A stretch of DNA of 64,000 nucleotides from Phytopythium helicoides. Its lineage: Eukaryota; Oomycota; Peronosporomycetes; Pythiales; Pythiaceae. The position numbers were made by a program, and so were the translations under genes. The notes below the pieces were generated by a model, which was not told where the DNA came from, did not search any database, and worked only from the letters and a program-made list of their open reading frames with translations. Below, piece by piece: positions 54,901 through 64,000 of the stretch (within the stretch, counting starts at the first letter, position 1; each line of letters begins with the position of its first letter). The stretch lies in assembly GCA_024867545.1 (NCBI GenBank), contig JANFNE010000049.1, positions 310,001-374,000 on the forward strand, written 5' to 3'.

Positions 54901-55841
54901 GTGCTGAAGGTCCACTGGTGCCGGCGCTCTTGGTAAAAAAATCCCTCACAATTCAGCCGTGGACTCGATCTGTTGCCACCTGATATGTTGTCTCAAGTTT
55001 TTTTCCGGTCAATATGTACGCACCCTGCCTCATACTCGATCTGATGATGTCGACGAATCACCTGGGAACTGTGAGGAGCAGAGTTTCGGCTAGATATCGG
55101 CTGTTGGACAGCTCACCTACATGAGATGTATGTGTCCTTCAGCACGGTAGCTTCTTGTCCACACACAGCAGATGTGCATCTGACTGGAGCAAGATAGATA
55201 GATGGTAACGACAGGACCAAGAGCCATACACGGCAGCATAATGCTTACCGGTATGTGCGTCGCAACGATCAACATGTGCACGATGAGATAGAATCCGTCC
55301 TTTTCACTCCGCCTCAAGTCAAGATACGTTATCGAGGCGTTTGCCACCAAGAGATCTCTTGATCTTCCTCCTTTGAGTCCTTTAGTCTTCGATTCCGCTT
55401 CTGCCCAGCATATTGGTCTCTACCACCGCCACTACCAAAACATCAGCAACAATGGCGATGCCGAAACTGGAGCGCAAATTCTCCTGGAGTGAATTGCACG
55501 AGCACAAACCCAGCAAGACGAGTGGATTGCTATCCATCGCAAGGTTTACAGTATCCCTGGTCGGGACGCCCACCCTACCGTTATGGTAACGTCATGGTTT
55601 CTTTGGCTGTCATCATTTGTCTCCTCTCAATTGGAAAGTGCCTTTTTGTCGTCCAGTTTCCCCCAACAACTGTAAATACCAAGGCTGAGTAAATGAAACT
55701 TGTTCCCAAGCCGAACATGTACTCCACGTATTTGCAAGCTAATAGAAAGTTGTTTCTTGCATGCGTGCTGCCTACCTCTACTGTAGCTCCCAGCTATCTC
55801 TATGAAAATCAGTCTATCTACAGGAATAAGGAGAGTTGTGC
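54901..55841. other. Intergenic between convergent genes
   Basis: 941 bases between the cyclophilin gene (plus) and the membrane protein gene (minus). Frames on both strands are short and motif-free. Confidence 0.45.
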
Positions 55842-57458
55842 TCAAACGACGAACGTCTCGTTCGACGAGATGGTGTCGCGCATCATCAAAGCAATGGAGC
55901 CGGATTCGAGCACTGAAGCTGACTCAAACACTGAGCCTGACTCGAGGACTGCGATCGATCTGTTCGTGATCTCCGTTGTCTGTTCGTCGAGGGTTTCGAC
56001 ATTCAATGACCGTCTTGCATCTGTGTCGAATGAAAGTGTGGACGCCAACGATACACGAGATCGTGCGGCTGGATCAAAGTGCCACAAGAGTGCGTCGGCG
56101 CACTCAAACAGCCAGTTGCCGATGTAGTTGTCGCCCACGATGCACCACACTACTCAAAAGTGAAAAAAAAGGTGAGAACGCACTCAACAAGTCCAACAAA
56201 ATCAATTGTAAACGTACTAGGTTGTTCGATGCCACCGTCATGCTGTAAGTTGACTTCGATGTAACCCGTAAGAAAATGGCACGGATTCCACGTGTACATC
56301 CGGAGGTTGTAGATACTTCTCTTGGCCGTCATCGAGTGATAGATGCTGCCATTCACGTTGTGTTCGGCGCTTGCAAACGTGACGACGCCGTTTGAGGTCA
56401 GCACAGCAAGAACAGACCGTGCATCACGATCCTCTGAAGGAAAAGGAATGTGTCCGCTCACAATTCGGTCACACTGAAGCGCTGGCTTCTGATAGCACCC
56501 TCTGACGCGCTGCTCCTGCGGATGATCCTCGTCTTCAGGCTCTGCCAGGTTTGTTGCAATGAGCGGCCACGACACGGCCTGGACGACTGCCGCAATCGCC
56601 TTCTCGTCTGCGCGTTAACAGATTAGAGTCTTTCCCACAACGGCAATATCCAAAACTCGACAGCTTACCTTGCACATCAAACGGGGATGTCCACATGTTT
56701 CGGTACCGCACCGACAGTTTGTAGAGCAATGGGTTGGCGCCGAAGAGGTACTTGAGCACGGGGATTACGACAAACGCGCTCGGTAGCTTCAACGCCATCT
56801 TGGCAAAACCCTGGCGATCCATGGTCCCTGCAATTGCACTCACGCAGTCGCGCCAGACGCACTTTGGCCAGCGGTTGCACGAGCGCAGCAGCTCCATGTT
56901 CTTCCCGAAGAAGGTAAACTTGAAAGAAATAATCGAGTAGATGGCACTCATGAGCAGCATCGTTGGGAACACGACAAGGCCAAATGCCAATACAACGGCA
57001 AAGAATGGTAGCGTAAGCACCCATAGCAGCACACTGAGGGCTGAAAACGACGTGCTGTTCGCGTGCAGGTCGTTGCTCGGCCGCTTTAGGCACCCCAAAT
57101 ACACTCGCAACACGATCAGCCCTGGCAATGCGAGCACCACAAGCACCGGGTAGGCAACGATAACAAGGGGACTGCTCAAAACCGCGAGTGCGAGTGCAAA
57201 GAGATCGACAGGCTTGAACTTGGTCACCTGCTGCTCCGTGTCGACCTCCTGGTGGCCCACCAGCCAGCTCAGCCGCGCAGACCTCGTTTTAGGCACGCTC
57301 TGGCGTAGCAATTTGTTGATCGACTCCTTGGTCATGGACAAAAAGTCCTCCCACGGTCCTCCGACGCGAGGCCTCGGCCGCATCTCCACCGGCGCCAGCT
57401 CTTGCTCAACCTGCTGGTCAGCCGGCGCCAGCTCCGCGCCTTGCTGCGCGTTCGCCAT
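55842..57458 (-). CDS. Polytopic membrane protein, uncharacterised
   Basis: Three exons: 56669-57458, 56218-56607, 55842-56149; joined they give 495 residues in frame. Start at MANAQQGAEL. After a hydrophilic N-terminus (about 85 residues) there are two long hydrophobic blocks, each able to hold two helices (ALALAVLSSPLVIVAYPVLVVLALPGL and ALSVLLWVLTLPFFAVVLAFG). Then comes a conserved-looking soluble part with several Trp/Cys (NRWPKCVWRDC, VSWPLIATNLA, GDNYIGNWLFECADALLW) and a polar tail with acidic repeats (VLESGSVFESASVLESGS). No family identified. The balanced splice phases support the model. Confidence 0.78.
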
Positions 57459-57481
57459 CACGCTCGATCTCCTCGACAGCG

Positions 57482-57948
57482 TTGTCTCGACTTGCTCGCT
57501 ACGCGATCTCAAACAAAGCACTCGCAGTTGTGCGGATGGCTACAGCTCCTGCAGCCAAAGATCTCTTGCACCGCAAGAACCTTCTGCTTGACCACCAAAA
57601 GCTCTTCTTGGCCACCAAAAGCTCCACTTGGCCACCAAAGCTTCGGCTTCTTCACCAAAAGCTCTCCTTCTTCACCAAAAGCTTCTTCTCAACCTCCAAA
57701 GATGTCTCGTTGGCCACTGCCAGACTCTTGAGCAGCAGGAGCCGCCTCGGACGTGAAATCAAATGCTCCGACGCTTGAAGTCGCCAAAACTCGGCTTCTC
57801 CCGGGCGGAAAATGACGAGCGGCGACTCGATCGGCCGCAAATCGGCTCCTTGTCGCGTCTGCCCGCGCGTTGCGCAATGTCGCGGCCCGTGGAGACCGCG
57901 AGCGGCCGCAGCGTAAGCGCCACGGGCGCCACGCAGGAAAGACGCCAT
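57482..57948 (-). CDS. Doubtful small ORF with mitochondrial-like N-terminus running into repeats
   Basis: The frame starts MASFLRGARGAYAAAARGL, an Arg/Ala amphipathic stretch like a mitochondrial presequence, and ends in EVEKKLLVKKE at a stop near 57652 inside a 20-base tandem repeat. Because the repeat is not a multiple of three, the Lys/Leu-rich peptide reappears in other frames down to about 57482. It may be a frameshifted small gene or chance coding across repeats. Confidence 0.3.
57591..57710. repeat. 20-base tandem repeat, six units
   Basis: Copies of a CCACCAAAAGCT-type core begin at exactly 20-base spacing (57591, 57611, 57631, 57651, 57671, 57691). The last unit is degenerate. Located just upstream of the polytopic membrane protein gene. 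Confidence 0.8.
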
Positions 57949-58363
57949 CACCTTGAAGGCCGGAGAAATGTCATGAATTTGAAGGTGATGGGCCGTAGGT
58001 AGCGACAAACGCCGACCTCTGATTGGTGGAAAACCATACAAAACACAATTTCAACCAATTAAATCCACAAACAGCCGCGCGATCTTGCCACTGTCGCAGA
58101 TGGTATCCTCCCCGCCGAAACCGATAAGTGGATATCTACGTGGTCCACTCTATCAACAGGTTACGAAATGTATTGACACATGTCGACCACGTATAATAGT
58201 GTGGTCCACTTGTTGCGGATTTCGCAGCTCTCCATCCATAATTCGAGGAGCTCCCCACCACCAGTCAGCCCCCCAGGCGAGCAGCTCCATGCGTCATAAT
58301 GGGCCGCCGCTGGCCGCGAGGGGCCGATAGTTCTCCTTTTTCGTCCGACAACAGCAAGCAACC
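57949..58363. other. Intergenic, upstream of RPS4
   Basis: About 415 bases. A TATAAT-like sequence at about 58193 lies 170 bases before the RPS4 start. No gene seen. Confidence 0.45.
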
Positions 58364-59329
58364 ATGCCGCGTGGACCTCGTAAGCACCTGAAGCGCATGT
58401 CGGCGCCCAAGCACTGGATGCTTGGCAAGCTCGACGGCATCTGGGCGCCGCGCCCGTCGTCGGGCCCGCACAAGCTGCGCGAGTGCCTGCCGCTCATCAT
58501 TGTGCTGCGCAACCGCCTCAAGTACGCGCTCACCAAGCAGGAGGTGACCATGATCTGCATGCAGAAGACCGTCAAGGTCGACGGCAAGGTGCGCGTGGAC
58601 CCCAACTTCCCCGCCGGCTTCATGGACGTCATTGAGATCCCCAAGACGAACGACAAGTTCCGCCTGCTCTACGACACCAAGGGCCGCTTCGTGCTCCACC
58701 GCATTAACGACGAGGAGAAGAAGTTCAAGCTCGCCAAGGTCACCCGCCAGGAGTACACCAAGAAGGCCATCCCCTACATCGCCACCAGCGACGGCCGCAC
58801 CATCCGCTACCCGGACCCGCTCATCAAGGTCGGCGACACCGTCAAGATCGACCTCGAGACCGGCAAGGTCGTCGACTTCATCAAGTTCGAGGTCGGCGCG
58901 CTCGTCACCGTCACCCGCGGCCGTAACGCCGGACGCGTCGGTGTGCTGCACCACATTGAGAGGTAGGAACACACCTTGTTGACTCATTGCGAGCTGGGTG
59001 TGGTGGTTGACACGGCCGAGCCGTCCCTCCCTCGTTGACGCGCATATTTTGCATTGCTCGGAGCTGTTCGACCGGAACACTCCAAGTTTTCTCGATTTTC
59101 AGACGCACTCACCACGTTGTCTGCTTTGTTTGCGTGCTACAGACACCAGGGTTCGTTCAACATTGCCCACGTCAAGGACTCGGCTGGCCAGGAGTTCGCC
59201 ACGCGCCTCGGCAACGTGTTCGCCGTCGGCAACGACGCCCGCCCGTGGGTGTCGCTCCCGCGTGGCAAGGGCATCAAGCTCTCGATCCTTGAGCAGCGTG
59301 AGCTGCGCGAGAAGAAGGCCAACAACTAG
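58364..59329 (+). CDS. RPS4: 40S ribosomal protein S4 (eS4)
   Basis: Two exons, 58364-58962 and 59143-59329, joined by a 180-base GT-AG intron that splits an Arg codon. The 261-residue product is near-identical in layout to eukaryotic eS4: start [12 protein letters not shown], an S4-type RNA-binding part ([16 protein letters not shown]), the KOW-containing central domain (FDxxN-type [15 protein letters not shown]) and the terminal NVFAVGN...[10 protein letters not shown]. Its codon use is strongly biased to C/G third positions, as expected for a highly expressed gene. Part of the small ribosomal subunit. Confidence 0.98.
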
Positions 59330-59522
59330 ATTGCTCTAGCTGTAGACCGTCTATCTGGGGATCGCTCTCATGGAGCGGAGCAGGTGGCAGCGAGCTCGTT
59401 GGGCTAATACAGCTCGACGAGCGAGCTGCTGCTCGCCTCCTGTGAGGTAAAGACACTTTGAACAAGGAGAACATTTTTAACTCACATGCATGACGTTGTG
59501 GTGATACTTGATGGAAAATTTG

Positions 59523-60362
59523 CTATGAAGTAAGGATTTGGCCGCACCTGCGGATTCGGACCGGCAACTTCGGGTCTCCACGTTCCGTTGCGACAGCCTC
59601 TATCTTGCTGAGGACTCGAAAGCTCTCGTCATCCGCTAAACACCCAAACACGACGTGATAGCCGTCACAATCCGGTCTCTGCACAAACCTCACAGCCAGT
59701 CAAATGAGTTGGTTTCACGTGTTCCTGATCTCAAGTGGTCCGACGTACGGCGACGAAGTGCAGGTAGAACTGGCTGGTGTTCGAGTCGGGACCAGTGTTC
59801 ACCATGGACAATACTCCGGCGCCAGTGTGGCGAAGGATGAAATTCTCGTCCTCGAAAGCGTTCGTGCTCGACATTAGACTGGACGAACACATGTCAGCGT
59901 CTCCTTCGCGTTTTGCGTCCTCTTCCTCCACTGCGTCGGATTTAGGATCGAAAGTGCTCTCGCCACCTGAGCCGTCGTGATTCACGAAGTCACCAGACTG
60001 GCAGAATCTTCCCTTGACCACTCGATAGAACGGACTAACAGCAAGCACGACCACACTCAGATACGAGTCCGGAGCAAAACACTAACCTGCTTCTCACCAT
60101 CGTGCGTACGTCCTCCGTTTGCCAGTCCGGGAGCTTCGCGTCTCCCCAGTGCAAAGCCGACGAAAGTTTTCTGCTGTCTTGGGCACCACATCGGCTCGAA
60201 GCTAATTACGCCACCCACATCAATGAAAAACAGCTCACATTCGAGCAAAGTCAACGCAGCAAGCTGCACCTCAATGATGAGCCGTCCTGCCATCTCCTCG
60301 CCTATCTGCACATCGAGAAACACGAGCGGGTTGTCCACGCGAGCTCTGGAGGTCGACATCAT
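59523..60362 (-). CDS. Divergent cyclophilin-like protein
   Basis: Four exons on the minus strand: 60270-60362, 60098-60201, 59755-60034, 59523-59678, giving 210 residues in frame. Cyclophilin landmarks: NPLVFLDVQIGEEMAGRLIIEL, VVPKTAENFRRLCTGE, PFYRVVKGRFCQSGDF, FILRHTGAGVLSMVNTGPDSNTSQFY and DGYHVVFG. The catalytic Arg and Gln positions are kept, but the family FxxxxPGFMxQGGD is altered (KGRFCQSGD) and an acidic insertion (DAVEEEDAKREGDAD) lies before the FEDENF block. Probably a PPIase-like protein, perhaps with reduced activity. The C-terminal 40 residues are unusual for the family. Confidence 0.85.
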
Positions 60363-60465
60363 CTCGGCTCAGCAATTCAACGCGAGTGCCTCGGGCGAAA
60401 ATAGGACCAGTTCAGGGTCTATCAATTTCGTTACACTGTATGATTCTACTCCCCATTCTACGCGC

Positions 60466-62107
60466 TTAGTCGACAAGAGTGATGCGGCCCTCGAGCTCAG
60501 GGTACGAAATCAGTCGCTTCTTCAGAAGATAGTCCGCCACGTGGGCCGTGATCTTGTCGGCGATGCGAATCACCTCGCCTTCGAGCCACGCCGTGCAACC
60601 GTCGCCTCCGTTCGAGATGAACTTGGTGGTTGCCACGAGCACCTCAGCTTCCGGGTCGATATCCTCGCCAGCTTCGTTCTTCATGGCAATGATCGTCACC
60701 GGCTGTGTCTTGACGTCCACAGTGAGACGAAGACCAGAGATGTGCGGATGAGAGCCCGACATTTGCGGATACTTGGACAGGTGCTGGTTAAGTGCATCGC
60801 GAACATGCTTCGCCTTGATGCGGATCAGCACTGCCGGACGAGGAAACGGCATTTCCTGGTTGAGAATACCGACGGTGATGTTTGTACGTGCTTCATACAG
60901 CTTGTTGCCACGAATGAACCCGCCATTGATGAGGCCAAGGTCAGCGTTGAGCTCGCTACGAAGCGCATCGGCGACCATGTTGCCCGCATTGCTTTCACCA
61001 GCGCGAAGCGATGCCGTTTTGGTCGATAGAGGCTCGCCGAGAAGCGCCAAGACGCGGTTGTGGTCGTCACCATTGTCTTCCTCTTCCAGCATCTGCATGT
61101 ACTTGTAGATGATCTTCTGGCATTCAAGCTGAGGAGGGATGTGCTGGTTCGCAATCATGCTCCATTGCGTCGCAACCGACAGCGGGCGCTCGGGGTGCTT
61201 CGCCGATTGGTTGAGGTGGAACTCGAGCTTGCCCAGCCAGAAGGCGTTCTGCCCCGACTTATGAATGAACGTGTTGCCCTCGTACAGAGTAAACGGCTCG
61301 TGGTCGTGGCCACCAAGCATCACGTCGATGCCCTTCACGCGCCGCGCCAGCTGCCGATCCTGCTCGATCGTGAGATGCGTCAGCGCGATGATGAAGTCGG
61401 CGCCATCCGCGCGAAGCTGATCCACGCAGCGCTTGGACGTCTTGAAGACGTCCTCGAACACGACTTCGTCGCCCGGGTACGACAATTGAGGTGTCTCCTG
61501 CGTGCAAACACCGAAGATGCCAAGCTTCAGGCCGTCGCTGAGCTCGATTATCTCCGTGTCGATAACGTTCTCCAGCAGCTTGCCCGTCGCGCGCTCGAGG
61601 ATGTTGGAGCCCGAACCACTTGAACTTGGACGCCTTCATGCGCTCAAGCAGCACGCGCGAGCCGAAGTCGAACTCGTGGTTGCCCAGCACCACGTACTCG
61701 ATGCCCAGGTGGTTCATGAGCTCAATCATGTGTGCTCTGTTCATACACACACGCAATGATGAGTCCGTCACGACTTCGCTTTCCCAATCAACTCGACATT
61801 CCACGCACCCCTGGCAGCGCTCGCCAATCTCCGAGCCCGAGAGGAAGTCTCCGTTAAGCGTCACGAGCAGCGTGGCGTCCTCTGGCACCTTGGCCCTCTC
61901 CCTCTCCAGCAGCGTCGCGAACTCGGCAATGCCTGGTTGTCACTCGTCAGCGGCCCATTTTCCAAGCAACAAAATTCAAAAATGCAGGAAGATCGCACCT
62001 CCACGGCCGTGCTCGTCCGAGTGCATGTCGTACACGTCGTTGACCGACAGCACGACGATCGTGGCGGCGCGGTCGTCCTCATCTCGCTTCTGGCGCCAGT
62101 CGGGCAT
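60466..62107 (-). CDS. UshA-like 5'-nucleotidase/metallophosphoesterase, copy 1
   Basis: Three exons: 61999-62107, 61809-61932, 60466-61736. Metal-binding and catalytic blocks are present: VVLSVNDVYDM, LNGDFLSGS, GNHEFDFG, ALTHLTIEQD and LGGHDHEP. The C-terminal nucleotide-binding domain shows NGGFIRGN, MPFPRP and the SNGGDGCTAW motif. The family hydrolyses 5'-nucleotides or nucleotide-sugars. No signal peptide is visible at the start (MPDWRQKRDEDD), so it is probably intracellular, unlike UshA. One extra C in CCC 61610-61612 breaks the frame after KFKWFG; similarity to copy 2 resumes immediately in the shifted frame. Tandem with the next gene. Confidence 0.88.
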
Positions 62108-62783
62108 TTTGGAGGTCTAAAGAGCGTTCTGGTGGTCTGTAGAGAGAGGTAGGGGGCTTGAATGAGAGCTCGCGGTCTCGAGAGCGTCCTGGTGGCCTTC
62201 GAACAGCGCTGGAGGCTCGTGGAGATCGCGGAGAAGCTCCAGACGCAAGTTGACGCCTCGAGAGCTGCTAGGCACGAGGCGAATTGGTTAGTGAGACCGT
62301 CGTGCGTAGGTGGCTGCTTACTGAACCCAGTTTGGACCAATCAAAGTGTGTAAATCGAGAACGTCTCAGTAAATCGACCAATCATAACACGACTGAAGAT
62401 TCCAGATGGGTGCAGTAGCAAGTACGTGGCTGCCGGACTTGCTCACATGAGCTTTTTCGACAGACGAACATGGCGACACGGACGCCCACGGACCTGCTGA
62501 GCAGTTGGCCGCAGAGCTCAATGCCTTGGCGTTATGCGGGGACGGCATGCCTGACAGCCACGGAATCGCGAAGAAGGGAGACCATCACTCATGACAGGTC
62601 GTGCGTGGCGGTATGCATGCGCGTGATTGCGATCCGCAACCCACGCGTCTCGTTGATGACGCCTGTCGAGCATGCGATGCGATGCACATCAAAAGCCATT
62701 CAGCGCTTCAACATGGCCACCATGCAGGTTTTGTCGCTAGTTCATTACTATGATACGCTTTGCAATGTAAAATATCGACGCGA
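62108..62783. other. Intergenic between tandem nucleotidase genes
   Basis: 676 bases. No gene supported; frames on both strands are short. Carries the promoter of copy 1 and the 3' end of copy 2. Confidence 0.45.
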
Positions 62784-64000
62784 TCACTCGATGAACGCGA
62801 TGCGAGTCTCGTCCTCGGGGTACGCGAGCACACGACGCCTCTCGGCAAAGTCGGCCACAATCTCGGCCACTTTGCGGTCCGTGTGCGTGATCTCGCCCTT
62901 GAGCCACGCCGAGCAGCCGTCACCTCCGTCAGCGATGAACTTGGTGGTCGCCACGAGCACGGAGGCGTCAGGGTCGATCTCTGCGCCGGTCTCGTCGACC
63001 ATTTTGACGACTTGAGGCGGCTCGCAAGTTGTGTTGACGATTAGCACGGAGTCCCGACACGTGAGGGTGAGAACCAGACATCTGAGGGTACTTTTGCCAG
63101 GTGCTGCGCGATTGCTTCCTGGAAGGTCTGAGCTTGCATGCGAACGAGGACGCCAGGGCGAGGAAATGGCATCTCGCGCTTGAGGATTCCCGCCGTCAGA
63201 CTCGTACCCGAGTGGTACATGTTATTCCCGCGGATGAAGCCGCCGTTGATGAGGCCAAAGTCTGCATCCAGCTCGCAGCGAAGCGCATCAGCAACAAGGT
63301 TACCCATATTGCTCTCTCGCGAGCGCAACATTGCAGTCCGAGTAGATAGGGGTCTCGCCAGCACAGCAAGTACTCGCCCGTTGTCGCTTGCAGCATCTTC
63401 AGCCTCGAGGATCTGTACATACTTGCGTATGATATTCTGGCAAGAAGGGTCCGAAGGCACGCGGTGGTTGCTGATCATGCTCCATTCAGTCGAGACTTCA
63501 AGCGGGCGTCGAGGAATGGATGCAGGCTTTCGCGAGCTCGAGGTCGAGTTTCGCCAGCCACATCGCGTTCTGACCCGACTTGTGGATAAAAGTGCTCCCC
63601 TCGTACAAAGTGAAAGGCTCGTGGTCGTGACCACCCAATATCACATCGATACCCTTCACGCGACGAGCCAACAACTTGTCCTCCTCGATCGTCAAATGCG
63701 TCAACGCAATGATAAAGTCCGCTCCTTGTGCCTGCAAGCGACTCCACACATCGCTTCGATGTCTTGAACACGTCGTCGAACATGACGTCTTCTCCGGGAT
63801 ACGACGTCAGAGGTGTGTCCTCAGTACATACACCAAACATGCCGAGCTTGAGACCGTCCGTGAGCTGAATGATCTCTGTGTCGATGACTCCGTCGAGTAT
63901 CTTGTGTGATGGGTTTTCGAGCACGTTGGAACCGAAGTATTTGAATTTGGACGCCTTCATGCGTTCTCGGAGTGTGTGGCAGCCGAAATCGAACTCGTGG
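62784..64000 (-). CDS. UshA-like 5'-nucleotidase, copy 2 (5' end outside window, frame disrupted)
   Basis: Continues past the right edge, where the sequence reads HEFDFGCHTL, equivalent to the GNHEFDFG block of copy 1. Visible: KYFGSNVLEN, SYPGEDVMFDDVFKTSKRC, ADFIIALTHLTIEED, LGGHDHEPFTLYEG, GLINGGFIRGNN, MPFPRPGVL and DGGDGCSAW. The frame is broken four times, each by one extra base in a run: AA 63736-63737, TTT 63528-63530, TTTT 63092-63095 and GG 63048-63049 (plus-strand bases). Undoing each restores agreement with copy 1. Protein identity between copies is high in the shared part, so this is a tandem duplication. Confidence 0.85.

Noticed and set aside
55693..56127. 144-residue plus-strand ORF
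   Set aside because: Overlaps exon 3 of the minus-strand membrane protein gene, whose splice phases and composition are convincing.

Overview
This is nuclear DNA of an oomycete (Peronosporomycete; Phytophthora/Pythium-like). The evidence is a transglutaminase elicitor with a Pep-13-like motif, a receptor fused to a phosphatidylinositol phosphate kinase, a two-domain phosphagen kinase, tandem full-size PDR/ABCG transporters, a FYVE-variant protein, many long intronless genes, and short GT-AG introns (about 60-150 bases) in the others. The species cannot be named from the sequence alone.

0-20 kb holds housekeeping genes. There is a small hypothetical gene; then a divergent pair made of a glycine/arginine-rich-leader protein and an SHPRH/RAD5-like SNF2-PHD-RING protein that share an N-terminal domain. 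These are followed by a tandem phosphagen kinase, an 80-residue TPR-like ORF, a four-exon sphingosine/diacylglycerol-type lipid kinase, an EF-hand/coiled-coil protein, a doubtful frame-hopping ORF, a coiled-coil protein and a SWEET sugar transporter. 20-30 kb holds two tandem PDR/ABCG transporters whose second nucleotide-binding domains are nearly identical.

30-46 kb is more accessory. It has a type I membrane protein with a Cys-rich ectodomain, a six-exon NSE4 gene (SMC5/6 complex), two inverted Fanzor/TnpB remnants on either side of a sucrose-type MFS transporter, a 986-residue single-pass surface protein, and a 976-residue transglutaminase elicitor with an expanded Ala-Ser stalk. 46-64 kb holds the GPCR-PIPK gene, a FYVE-variant protein, an organelle-type cyclophilin, a polytopic membrane protein, ribosomal protein S4, a divergent cyclophilin and two tandem UshA-like 5'-nucleotidases; the second of these runs off the right edge.

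Many genes look broken by single-base frameshifts. In the 21 cases I traced, the shift is a length change in a mononucleotide run (19 gains, 2 losses), and undoing it brings back family-conserved sequence. This is the pattern of unpolished homopolymer sequencing error. I therefore annotate these loci as single genes with disrupted frames, not as confirmed pseudogenes. No coherent new multi-gene defence or biosynthetic system is visible. The most unusual items are the inverted Fanzor remnants around a transporter, the conversion tract in the PDR pair, the domain shared by the divergent SHPRH pair, and the repeat-bearing elicitor.
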